DNA from: Hyaloscypha bicolor E
Lineage: Eukaryota; Ascomycota; Leotiomycetes; Helotiales; Hyaloscyphaceae
Direction: 5' to 3'
Assembly: GCF_002865645.1 (NCBI RefSeq)
Contig: NW_020194552.1
Location: 496,001 to 560,000 of the forward strand
Length of the DNA: 64,000 nt
Part shown: one piece after another, positions 46,266 to 58,200 of the stretch
Position numbering within the stretch: position 1 is the stretch's first letter
How the letters are laid out: each line of letters opens with the position of its first letter
The notes under the pieces: generated by a model
What the model saw: the letters and a program-made list of their open reading frames with translations, nothing else
The model's database searches: none
What the model was told of the DNA's origin: nothing
Program-made: the position numbers and the translations under genes

Positions 46266-47430
46266 ATCTGAAGTCAGACAAAGGAAGATGGGACCAAACA
46301 ACTCATTCTTTAGGAAGATCAGAGCGGAATATGGGAAAGAGACACGCAGTTATCCTAAGCGGAAGTAGAATGACGGAATGAAGTTTTGAGGTCAGAGTGA
46401 AGGTGGACAGAGAGATGAATTTATCCCAAGAAGAATAAGAACTATGGGATGGCGTGCAAAATCAGATGGTTGTCTTGTCTTCTCTTGAGCTGGCATCAAG
46501 CTTCAGCACCATTTGCCTCTGACTCAGAACCCAACGTGCTAGCTGATGCAAGACAACGAGAATTAGTTGTTCTTAAATACTCTATAAAGGATGGAACAAT
46601 GAAATGGCATGGCCTGGGTTGTTGGATAACTTAGAAGCCTCCCCCATGGTTCCAGAGCTGCCTGAACCACAGCTCTTCTGAGAGGAAACGAGATAATTTG
46701 CGTTCTTTCAGTAGGCACGATAGCGCACTATATATTTGAACTCGCAGAGTGCGTCTATTATCGCTTCGTGCAAGCGATTACTTCAAGGTTGCAATCAGAT
46801 ATATAACATCGCTTGAGATCACGTGAGGAGCAAAGGAATTATTTCTAATGAGGCGTTTGCAGCAAACGAATTGATGGAAACCATTTGTTGGATATTTGCC
46901 AATAGGAAGTGACAAATTTGAGTCGCAATCGAGTGCCTTCCTGGGTTGTGTAATATTTGTGATAATCTAGAAAACGCATGGAACGCCACAACCAACTTCT
47001 CGCCCCTCTCGTGTTTCTCACTTGAGCAAACTCTTTCCGATTATGAAACTAACCGGACCCCAAGAGCAGATTGCCATAGAAACATAGAGATTTGACAAAT
47101 ATGAACAGATTTCTCTTTGAAGGCACTCTGTTCATCTATGGGAGTTTGATCAAAGGAAGGGCCTAGCGGCTCTGACCACAGACTCCTGCGTGCCTGCCTG
47201 GCATCAAAGAATTTTCTATGACAAACCCTGCACTATTTCAGACGGAGTGCACGCAAACATGGGATGCAGCATACCCAGTTTGGTTTGAAAATTGTGTTGT
47301 TGCAGTTCTGTTGGTGATGTGTCGTGGTTGTGGGATCGGAGAATCGGAGATCCAGAGCCGAGAAAAGCTCCGGGTTTCAAGTATTGAAATAAGCGATTTT
47401 TGGACCAAGCAGGCCAGCCATGACCTTGTA

Positions 47431-47503
47431 GGGCAGTTAGATCAGTGGTAGTATCGCTCGCTTTGCATGCGAGAGGTCGTGGGTTCAATCCCCACACTGT
47501 CCA
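47431..47503 (+). tRNA. tRNA-Ala (anticodon UGC)
   Basis: The 73 bases fold as a cloverleaf: acceptor GGGCAGT with ACTGTCC plus discriminator A, anticodon stem CTCGC/GCGAG around loop TTTGCAT (anticodon TGC), and T stem GTGGG/CCCAC around TTCAATC. The third acceptor pair is G3:U70, the identity element read by alanyl-tRNA synthetase. There is no intron. The internal B box GGTTCAATCC is intact and a run of five T lies about 30 bases downstream as a Pol III stop. Confidence 0.93.
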
Positions 47504-47932
47504 AATAGTTAATTTAGGGTGGTCTGTTTCGCTTTTTGCCGCTTTTCTTTTTGGGTTGGTGATCTGATATCCTCAGCTTTTCTTTTGCATTATTGAAATT
47601 CATGTCCTGAATTCTTATTTATTTCTTACACAGTTTTGCAAACCATTTTTGGGGCAATTTTAAGAGCCGAGGCTTAGCGAGTTCGCCGGAGTTGATAGGC
47701 TTGGATGAATATCTCGGGCATATTATCAGCAGGTTGACACTTCAATCTGCTTATAATGTTACTTAGGTCTCCTCCTACTCACTCAAATTTATTCTGAATC
47801 CTTTATTCCAGGCCCCCTTTTTTTTCCCGCCGTTTTGTTACTGTTTTTAGCTCTCGATTGGTAGCGCCAACCAACGTGACCTCGCTCCATTACGGGCGGA
47901 TCTCCGAAACATAATTCTCGAACCACACCACC

Positions 47933-49079
47933 ATGATTTTGAGGCAGAGCTTCCGCCTGCCCCTGGGCCTCTTTTTGCTTTCAACATTATGTCTGTTTAC
48001 GACTCAGGTCTCTGCTTCCTATGGAGACCGACTGCCAGAATTCCAGCGTTGCGTTGAGGTAGAGAGCCCATCTTCCCATCTTGAACCTTACTGATCAACA
48101 ATTCCAGGTCTGCAAACGAGAGAACTGTGGCAGCGGTCATGCCTCAACCCACATCCGTACGCGGCCTTCTCCTATGTCTCCAGCTATTCTAACATCTCGC
48201 AGCCCTCCTCCATCGCCTGCTCTTCTGGGACTGCCCAACAGAATGCGACTACACCTGCCAGCACATCATCACCGACCAACGCGTCGCCGCCTCCGAGCCG
48301 ATCGTGCAATTCCACGGCAAGTGGCCCTTCTACCGTTTCCTAGGCATGCAAGAGCCCTTCTCCGTCTTCTTCTCGCTCCTCAACTTCCTCGCGCATCAGA
48401 ACGGCCTCTCGAAAGTCACCTCCGACATCCCTGCCGCCTACACTCTACGAAAATACTACGTCTACCTCGCGTACTTCGGCATGGCGAGCTGGGTCTTCAG
48501 CATGATTTTTCATACGAGGGATTTTAAGATTACGGAGGAATTGGACTATTTTGCGGCTGGCGCGAGCGTGTTGTATGGGTTGTACTATACGTCGATTCGC
48601 ATCTTTCGTATGGATCGGGGAGGGAAGCGGACGAAGTCGATGTTGAGGGCCTGGACGGGATTGTGCATTGCGATATATGCGCTGCATGTCACGTACCTGA
48701 AGTGGTATGCGTGGGATTATACATATAATATGACGGCGAACGTTGTGGTTGGCGTGATCCAGAACTTGATGTGGAGTTGGTTCAGTTTTGCGAAGTACAG
48801 GAAGTCGGGGCGCTTCTGGGCGATATGGCCTGGTTTGGTGGTTGCGTGGATTATATTGGCTATGAGTCTGGAGTTGCTGGATTTCCCGCCGTGGTGGGGT
48901 TGCTTGGATGCGCATAGTTTGTGGCATCTGGGAACTGTTGGCCCCACGATGATTTTCTATAAGTAAGTGTATACCCCTGGGCAAGATAAGCCAAACTGTT
49001 AGAATTGCGCTGACGATATTACAGTTTCTTAGTGAAGGATGCGCAAGACGATATGGCAGGAGCACGACTCAAAGCATGA
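47933..49079 (+). CDS. PER1: PER1/PGAP3-type GPI-anchor lipid remodelling protein
   Basis: Four exons close in phase. Exon 1 encodes a signal peptide (MILRQSFRLPLGLFLLSTL) and ASYGDRLPEFQRCVE; exon 2 adds VCKRENCGSGHASTHI; exon 3 gives PLLHRLLFWDCPTECDYTCQ and the membrane part; exon 4 ends FLVKDAQDDMAGARLKA. The Cys-rich luminal start, QFHGKWPFYRF, GMQEPFSVFFSLLNFLAH and the late SLWHLGTVGPTMIFYNF block are the Per1 signatures. The conserved His in MIFHTRD and in DAHSLWH fit the CREST hydrolase superfamily. The enzyme removes the sn-2 fatty acid from GPI anchors in the ER or Golgi so that a saturated chain can replace it. Confidence 0.93.
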
Positions 49080-50479
49080 CCTCAAGGAGCAACGGAAGTG
49101 GGAATGGGCACAGGAGCAGCAAACATAATGTTTATACATAATACCCCTCGAATTGAATATACGAAAGGTTCTCCTTGGACTAGGACCGCGAACTCTCTGT
49201 CTCAGTCCTTGCTCTCTTCGACTCTGACAGCTGAAATCACGCACGTTGTTGCACGCGTGTTTTCCAGTCTTGATATTCCCTGGTCGACAAGCGACAGATG
49301 AAAGACACCATACCAAATTCCTTCCCAAGATTTCAATTTTCAATTGAGTTTGCAGGCTATCCTTCTTCTGTCATGGCACCGGAAAAATTGCTCGAGCAGT
49401 CGAGCCCAAAATGCGCCATTAATGACACGAGTTTCGTTGCGCATCGACATCGCGAGGGACTTCCGCATTGGGAAATGATGGGGTGACAATTTCCGGATCT
49501 GCCAAATTTTGATGACACCTCTTTCTTCCTTTGAGAATAGTTTGAGAGGTTTTTGGGATTTGTTGCACGCCGCGCCGCGTTTCATTGCCGGATTCGAGGT
49601 GTGGTGTGATGTTCCCTCGGGTCTTGAACTCGGAAGAGGTGGAGCTGGGCCTCGCCGTCGCTTGCTCTCGTCAGTTTTGTACCCAGGAAACGGGGAAAGT
49701 TCCTTGCCAAGTCAAGCGCTGGAGGCCGGTGTAAAGGGGCAGATTCACGCCAGTCTCTGTGTACTACGTACAGGGTGCTTTAAATGTTAACCGGTATTTA
49801 ACTGCATAGCAAGAAATACTGGAATCAAGACAGGTGATTGGTCAGACCACCCTGCGATTCTAGCTAGTTCGCCGACAAAACCCCTGGAAACAGGTGGCAA
49901 TTAGCATTTATTTCCGCCTGTAGGTTGTACTACGTATCGGCAGTGAGACGGAAGGATCTAGCTCATCCTGTGCGAGAGAATCATTGTTGCATATCAATTT
50001 GTTCGCGCTGGTAGTGAATCACGTGTGTAGTAAAGGGGCTAAGCGAAGACGTGGCTGAGTACCTATTTACAGTGCATTATGCAGGCTGCATTGTCTTTCG
50101 AGCAGCTACCGAGCGGTGTATGTCAGGCGCCAGTAGTAATCCACGTAGCTAGTTATTGGCGTGTACACAATCTTCACTTAACGTGTCCTACATGGCAATC
50201 TTATCCTTTTGCGGTAGAAAATGTCAAGAAAGGCAAAGCTGTATCCATGCGGCCAGCCTGCCATATGAACCTTTTCTTCCCTCTTCTTCACATCTCGAAT
50301 TTTAGTCAATATCGAGTCAGTAACGCCAATATATCAATTCACTATGTGTCCCACAAGACTTGCAGCCAGACCTGACGGCCAAATCGAGTCATATGCAGGA
50401 TTACCATAAAACCCGCAATGCTTTTGGTTGCCTCTCCATATCTTCTATCTGGTGTAAGATGATATGCTGGTAGATTAGG
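49080..50479. other. Intergenic, 1.4 kb, no supported gene
   Basis: Open frames here lack domains and ATG-supported starts. Nothing further is recognised. Confidence 0.4.
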
Positions 50480-51631
50480 TTATGGACGTAAAGCAATGTA
50501 TATCTGCAAAGCGCCTTCGACACATTGTACAAGCCCAAACACCAAAGTGAAAACCAGCACCAAAATCGCAACCCAGAAAGTATACCATTGTACCTCATTC
50601 CGTCGATCACACCACCACTGTGATAAAGTGCTTGGCTCTGCTTCATCAAAAACTTGTTTTAGTACAACGAGGCGGTCGCGCCAAAATGCGAATTTGTCGA
50701 TATGCCGGTCTATCGCTCTCAGCCTGTCGCATTTCACTGCTTGAAAATCGAGGTTAGAGGTTCTCGAGAGCTTCCGAAACCATTTTCTAGTCTTAGGGTC
50801 TGACTGTGGAAAAAGAAGTGCAAGAGTCCGAAGTGTCTCGTCTATGAAGCCTTCGGGGAACATTGAGCTAGCTTTGCATTAGTTGATATTCCGTTTTTAG
50901 AGCAGTCTCTTTTTAAGGGAAGGAAACATACTTCTTCCGTTGGCCGATCAAGAAGGAAGCATTATGAAAGACCGCGACTCTTTTATCGTCTTCACTCATG
51001 AGAAGTAGATGGTCGGCAAGGTTGTTGGTGAATTGGATTTCTATTCCCGCAATTCGTCCGAGATTACGAGCAGTGAAAATCTTCTCAAGCTTGACATTTC
51101 CATTGTGAAAACCACGAGGAGCATTAAAATAGCCCTTGATCCAGTGTTCCAGACTGTTCTCCGACCATATGAGCCGTTCTTGGCCTGAGAATCCATACTG
51201 AAGCTCGCCGATGTTGATCATACAGAGCAGTCTTACAGCGAGGTCGATTGATCCATTGATCTGTTCCTCCTCATTCTCACATTTTGGCAAGGGAGCCTTG
51301 AACTTATCCAGAGCATAATGTCTTTGCGATTGACCTGAGATTTGATCTTGGCAGCTATTTCGAGAATATGATGATGTGACTTTGAAGAGATATGTCTTTC
51401 TCCATCATACAGGGCGAGATTGCACTGTTCCATGTAGTAAGAGAAGTACGACTCGTAGCTAACACCACCAGTTGTCATGTGCAATGGAGAGATGCTTAGG
51501 CCCCAAAGGCCGTTGATGATCTCACATTTCGTAACATGGCAAATCGGAAACGACCGGAGCGGAGTTCTTGTAACGGTCGGGGTCGCAAGCCGTAGAGCTG
51601 GACTGGACGCAGCAGAAGTTGAACCAGGCAT
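50480..51631 (-). pseudogene. Fungal membrane protein of unknown function, frameshifted
   Basis: The C-terminal exon (about 50868-50480) joins in phase through a GTATGT...GCTAG intron and reads MFPEGFIDETLRTLALLFPQ, RLVVLKQVFDEAEPSTLSQW and a final membrane span WYTFWVAILVLVFTLVFGLV. The exon before it has IFTARNLGRIAGIEIQFTNN and DHLLLMSEDDKRVAVFHNAS. I recognise this as a widespread Pezizomycotina family without known function. Near 51325-51345 the frame changes by one base: TTGGVSYESYFSYYMEQ up to EIAAKIKSQ is in one frame, SQRHYALDKFKAPLPKCE in the next, with no intron of usable size between. A sequence error would explain it too. The N-terminus is unresolved; 51631 is the first in-frame ATG. 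Confidence 0.6.
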
Positions 51632-52153
51632 GGCAGGTATGGAAAGGTTTCCCTTGCAACGTGTTCTTCCTCCTCTGTTTGCATAGAACAATCTTGGGCA
51701 GCAACATTCGAGGCCATAGGCACGTGTTGGGTGCCATTGTTACGCCCAGCTTATATATAGCAAAAATGCCTTGCAATCAGCCTCAACCGTTGATCTACTC
51801 CAGTAATGCAACTTTACTGTACTGGTTACCAATAGCGAATTGCCAGCGTGCCGAGCGAAAATGCGTTGTCAAGTTCTTTTGGGCTGGTTGCAGCCCTCAT
51901 GCGGTGTAACCACCACAACCACACTAGCTCTCCAAGTCGGAAAACTTCAAATCAAAGTTCATTGATTTCTCTCTTTGTTTCAGAAGTTTCATTGTATCAT
52001 TGCAAATTCTATTCGCTGGTGTATCTGTCTTGCGAAGCCCAATTTATTTTGAGATGAGGTCTCCCTAAGTTCACTCAAGTGTTGATAGATATTCACCATC
52101 GGGAGGAGGCACACAATTGAATACCCCTATCCCAGAGCCGCCTCTAAGCAACT
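51632..52153. other. Divergent upstream region
   Basis: Possible further N-terminal coding of the minus-strand gene lies in other frames up to about 51776 (a CDPDRYKNSAP fragment), but is not resolved. The remainder is the promoter region of the peptidase-BTB gene. Confidence 0.35.
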
Positions 52154-54506
52154 ATGGATGCCGAGAAAAGATTTCCGATACCTACACTCGGGAAATCATT
52201 AAAGAGTGGACGCTATAACTGGCCCAATCCAGAGGATTCGACTGGCGAGCAGTACAAGAATGCCAAACTCCGCCGCTACAAGTGTTGGAAAGCTGTCGGT
52301 GAGGTTCGACAGAAGTTCGAGGAAATTGCTCCCGAGATCAAAACCCATCTCGAACAGTGTTGCGACCGGTTAGCACATATCGTGGTTTGGACGGTATACA
52401 TGATTGGCCGTACTCGAAAAGAATCAGTACCCACTATAATGTTCTGCGGAATAGACAAGAACGCCCGCACTGAAGTTAAAAAGATGATCAAGGAAAGTGG
52501 AATTATGGACAGATATCCGGGCTTTCGGATCGGCAGCTGTACGGAGGAGTTCCAACACTATGCCAGGCGCAAACGCCGCAAACACCGCAAACCTGGTGTT
52601 CAAACATGTTCTGGATCCTCAGCCGAAGTTATGAGAGCGATACAACACCCCCCTTCAGATACAAAGATTGAGACACCGATATTGCACGATCGTCTACCTA
52701 TTAGTATTCGCGACCATGACCAAGAGTTTTGGAATGTTACAGAGAGTGTTGAAGATCGCCAACAAACACATAATGACACCGCTGCTGGCGGTGGCAAAGC
52801 AATCCTATACTCCCCTTCAGATATAGGGCCTGGAATGAGAATACTCATCCAAGGTTTCCATGGTGACTATTTATCATTACGACAGGCTACAGGCGGAGGT
52901 TTCATTCGTCATCGAGAGTCGATTTTCCTGACAACAGTGGCGCATGCTTTCCATGAAGACGTTGTGAACGCATTCCCAAACTCTCCCGAGAACTATGATA
53001 TTGAGTTCGAACTCGATGACGACAGTGAAGAAGAAGAAGAAGAAGGAGAAGGAGAAGGAGAAGGAGAAGACGACATCGAATGTTCAAGTACATACAGTGT
53101 CAGTTTTGCAGCATCTGAGACTTCTGAGTTGGACCACTCAACAATCTCAGGGAGGACATTCTCAGATACAACATCGGGGTCTGAACAAAGCTTTACGACC
53201 GTCCAAGCTGCGGATCAAATTATCAACACCTCAGGCGCAAATCTATCTCCAGTACGAATTCCGGGAGTGAGTGCACAGAAAAGGGAGCCCGGGCTGTTGG
53301 TGAAGTCTGACGACCTGCTCTTACCGGTTGGAGAGCATATCATTCTTTCCACAACTGGCAGTCGACCGAGTTTAGATTACTGTCTCATCGAAGTTGAAGC
53401 GAATGAGCTTCTCAAATCCAAACAGATCCCTCTAAAATTCGACAAATATTTACTCCCAGTCCTAAGTGGAATCGTGATGAATGAGCCGGGAGACGTAGAT
53501 GTTGTCGCCACCACCGGATCCGGAGGCTTGTTGAAAGGAAGACTGTCCGGAACCCCATCATTTCTGATGTTACCTGGCAGCAATCTTGTTCAAGAAGTCT
53601 GGGCTGTGAGACATGATACGGAGGTTGTCAATGGCGACTGCGGGGCATGGGTCATCGACGCATCAAACGGGAACCTTTTTGGACACATTGTGGGAGGCAG
53701 CCCTCGCCTGAAAGTTTCGTACATTATCCCGGCTCATTTTATCTTCGATGATCTAAAGGTGCGTTTTGATGGTGAATGGAAACCTGCAGACGTTGCGAAA
53801 CTCCGACGCTCCTGGTACATTAAGTAAGTTGTTTAAGTTCAAATACCATTTCATATTGCGGTGTTTTTGCTAACCGAACAGATCAATGCAAAGTGAGCGT
53901 GTCAGAATCCTCGTGGGTGCTTCCACCTTCGAGGTCCCCCACGACCTTCTCACCCATTGTTCAACAACGTTCAAAGGATTCGAGTTTCTTACTACGCCAG
54001 AAGACCCAACAAGGGAAATTGCCCTCCCAGATGTAACGAAATCAACCTTCGAAGACTTCCTCATCTGGCTGTACGCTTATGAGCAGAGTCTCGAGACTGA
54101 AACAATTGATAGCGCTTTCCACCTGGCGATTTTTGCACAAAAGTACCAGATTTATGATCTAAGGAACCAAACCTCAGATTTTATACGAGAAGCATTGCGC
54201 GATGGACACTGGACTGTTACACCAGATATACTCTTAGCGGTGTACAAAGTTGCTCCCTCAGGCTCACCTCTCAGACAGTTGTGTTTTTTGGGATTCGTTT
54301 CTATGGAATACCAGCGTAGAGCTCTTGATTGGAAAGCTGCGTTCATTAAATATCCATCTCTTGGTTGGGAGTATTTCCAGTATCGGAATGGCAGTGAGAT
54401 GTATCACGGCGGAATTGAAACGGGGGGTGCGTGTCGCTTCCACGACCATTCCAACATCGACGGATGGAAAACTCAAGATCTTATTGATTGCCCGTATTCT
54501 CTTTAA
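52154..54506 (+). CDS. Chymotrypsin-fold Cys-peptidase-like domain fused to BTB/POZ domain
   Basis: Two open frames are joined by a 58 nt intron (53824-53881; GTAAGT donor, GCTAAC branch word, ACAG acceptor). Joined length is 2295 bases, exactly 765 codons, so this is one gene for 764 residues. The N-terminal part is basic (RKRRKHRKPG). A trypsin-like triad can be traced: His264 in FLTTVAHAF, Asp408 in DYCLIEVE, and Cys496 in NGDCGAWVID where serine peptidases have GDSG. GHIVGG and SYIIPAHFIFDDL follow. A Glu/Gly microsatellite tract (about residues 291-307) lies between His and Asp. The BTB domain begins about residue 560: ERVRILVGASTFEVPHDLLT and DFLIWLYAYEQSLE. BTB domains dimerise and may recruit Cul3. 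Catalytic activity and role are inferred, not shown. Confidence 0.8.
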
Positions 54507-55239
54507 ACTTCGCTTGATCCAGCATCTGGTTGTAGCATCAAAAGTCTGGCAACGGTCAGCCACAAACGGGGCGAGGCTTTGCATAGCCTCGAGATTCGAA
54601 GTTATTTTAGTAATGGCTCTCGCACATCCTGCAAAAAATATTCGACTACTTCCACACGCCTAACGCAGGTGGCTTCCACAAATCTTTTGAGCATGAGAAT
54701 GACAAAGGATAATGCTAGATATTCACGGTTCGTACACATGCTTCCGCTCGCTGTTCTTCTACTAACATTGCAGAGGGGGGTATAAAGGATGACTTGGTGT
54801 TTTCAAAATTCAAGTTTTCATTAGTATATAAATATTTTATTGCATTTGTGCTTAAATTCAAGTCCCCGAGATTTATATAATATAATACTAAGGATTTAAT
54901 TCCCGCAATTTCTAAAATTACCCTATATATTATTATTCTCAATTATATTTCTTTTATTTATATCTTTATTAATTATAATATAATTCACGTATATAAAAGC
55001 TTATTTTAATAATTATATTATATTATTTCCAATAATATTGAAATCTCTAAATTCCAATAGAAATTAAGCCTAATATTTAATATACTAGCCTTTTATTATA
55101 ATAATAGCCTTAATATAATTATTTATACTTATACTTAACTTATTAAAGAAATTTTAATTAAAAATATTTCAAATAGCTCGGAAATAAAATTCCAATTTTT
55201 ATTATATATATTTTAACTTTAATTTATTAGTTATAATAT
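54507..55239. other. Transition from gene space to AT-rich block
   Basis: Normal composition ends near 54790, some 280 bases after the peptidase-BTB stop. From there DNA is dominated by A and T, TpA steps are very common and CpG is nearly absent. No gene is seen. Confidence 0.6.
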
Positions 55240-58200
55240 TAGAGATATCACGATTCCCAGATGCCTCCTAGGCGCACGTGACGCGGCCGCCTCGCTAGGG
55301 AAGTATGCTTGGAATGCACTAGAGATATTTAGAAGGCTAAGCCCCTTCGGGACTAGTATACTATAGGATATATATACTCTCTCGCAGCTTCCTGTATTCT
55401 AGTTTTCCCTTTCTTACTTTGAATTGTCTTCGTAAGGGACTTTCTACCTTGCTTTTCAAGCCCTGAATACCGTACCCGTAATAGTATTCAAAGCTCACTT
55501 CCTTTAATCCTATAAAGAATTTTAAATAAACTAATTTAGAACTATTAGAAATATAGATGCTATTAAGATAACGGAACCTCAGAAATATAAGTATAGACTC
55601 CAGAATAATAAAAGCGAAAAGCTTTAGAACCCTTAAAGAAATCAGGTATTTATATCTTTATAAATATATACTAGTAATATATTAGAAACCCCTTCTAAAA
55701 ACCCGAAAATTAAAGAACCTTAAATAAAGGCTACTCTTTAATCAAATCCTAAAGCAATAGGTACCTATAGGCTAGTAACCTAACTACTACCCTCAAGTTC
55801 TATCCTATAACCTTATAGGCCTTATATATATACTAGTAATAAGATTACTAGAGAGAATATAATAGAGGAAAAATATAATAGATTAATTTCCCAGAATACT
55901 ATATAACCAGAAACTATATTAACTTCTACTAAGGCTTCTAGTAAAGCTCTTACTAGTTCAGGTCATTTTATTAGTAGCCCTTCTCAAACCAAATATCCTA
56001 TTAGTATTTCTAGAGAATTTATAAATAAGTCTATAGAAATAGAATTCTCTGCTTTTATTATAAAGCTTCTAAAGACTAAAGACTATATTACTATTAGAGA
56101 GTTATATAAATAGACTAAGAAACCCAATATCTTACTTTTAGATATTAATATTATTATAAAGAGCTATTAGAAAAATATTTAAAGAGCTATTTTATATAAG
56201 AATACTTATAGTTATAATAAAGCTATTTTCAAGAATACTAAGCTTTATAATACTAAGCTCGAGAATAATATTAAATATTATATAGCTATAATAGATTAGC
56301 TTATAGTAGCTCTAACTACTTCTGCTTTATTTATTCTAGCTACTCTAAACCTCTCTTAAAAGAATTCCGAACTATTTCTTACTTATTTCTATCCAGGATT
56401 TCCTATATCTTATACTTTCTTTAAAGATATTAGAATTACTAAGCTTCTAGATCTAATTCTTTTTACTAGAGATTATACTATTTTTAATAACTAGCTAGTT
56501 CAAATTAAGAATAAGTTATAAGGAAATACTAATTTATATTTCTTAAAAGATCTTAAGATTATTTATATTTCTAGTAAACTTACTAGTAATACTCGTATTC
56601 TAACTAACTCTTATATAAATAAAGATAATCCAAATTAGTACTATTAGCTTTTAGAATTCTATTTTTATTTAAAGGAACTATATTCTAATTCTAATAAGAT
56701 ATAGAATACTTACTATAACTTTAATAAGCTTTAAATATATTCTAGTTAAATATTTTAGGAATTTTATATTCTTTTCTTATAATTATTTATAAAAAGTAAT
56801 ATTAGTTTTTAAGATATTAAATATAAACTAAATAAGAAGCTCTTACTAAAGCTCTAGAAATTAGTATATATATATTATAATAATTCTTCTATTAATATTA
56901 CTTATTTTATTTAGTACTATATTACTAATAATTAGTAGATTAAGATTATATATAAGAAAACTAAGAAATATAAAAAAGTAAGAGCTATTCTAGTTAAGTT
57001 TACTTCTAGTATTATATTCCTAAAAAGAAGCCTAAAGAGCTTATATTAATTATTCTTATTAAATATATATCTCTTTATAAATATAAGTAATATCTTATAA
57101 AAACTAAGAATCTTTTAACTATTAAATACTTTAACTATAATAAGTTTAGCTACTATATTAGATACTATCCGGTTCTATATAATAAGGAAACTAATATAGC
57201 TTTTTCTAGAATTAAGCCAGGCTTAGTTTCTATTCTACCGGGATATATTATTCTAATAAAGTATTTAAAGAATTCAAATTCAAATTCTAATATAAAACCG
57301 GGAAATAAGTATTTCTAAAAAAAAGTTTCTATTTTAGGAACTTATAGTATAAATTTAGTAAAGATTAACTTAATTTATCTAATAGAAGAAAATATTCTTA
57401 TAATACCTTATATTATTAGTATAAATAAATTAGGAATTAAATCTTTTTCCTTTATTAATACTAGAACTAATAATTATACTTTTATTAATATAAAGCTTAT
57501 TTAGCTTATAAAGTAATTCTTAGAAATAGAACTATAACTCTTTCTCTTATTCTATATTATATATAGTTTTAATAGAAAACTAGCTAAGTTTACTAAGAAA
57601 TATATAAAAGTCTTATTTCTAATTAATAAATAAAATATTAATATATTTCTAATTATTCTAAATCTTAGAAATTATAATATTATTCTTAGTAAAAAATAAA
57701 TAGTATATATTAATATTTTAGTTAATTATAGAAGATATAAGCTTATATAACTAAAAAATAAACCTAAATCTATATAATTTAATTATATTATTAGTATTTT
57801 ATAATAATAGCTAGAGAAATAACCTAATAAGAAATATTAAAAAAATACTAATTAATAAGATTTTATTATAAGCTATTTCTAGAAATCTTCTATTCTAAAA
57901 TAGTCTTTTTTCTTTTAGACTAATTAGAGGAAATTATATAAGACTATAGAAAAGAAGCTTCTATAGCCTAATTAAGATATAATACCTAAATAAAAGCTAA
58001 AGAAATAGAAAGAAATCTTTAATAAAAAGCAAATATTAGATCTAGCTATTTTTATTTCTATAATATTTAATTATATAACTAAGAAAGAAAATAATATTAT
58101 TAGTTAAATCTCTATTTATAAGATTAATAAAAAGCTTAAAGCTCGGAAAAAAGAAGCTATTTCTAGCCCAGAGAATTAATAACTAGAAGAAATAGAACTT

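Noticed and set aside
52902..53093. Minus-strand Leu-rich frame
   Set aside because: It is the complement of the GAA/GGA microsatellite inside the peptidase-BTB gene.
53886..54506. BTB protein as a separate gene with its own ATG
   Set aside because: The 58 nt between the frames is a full consensus intron and the fused length is an exact multiple of three, so one gene is the better reading.
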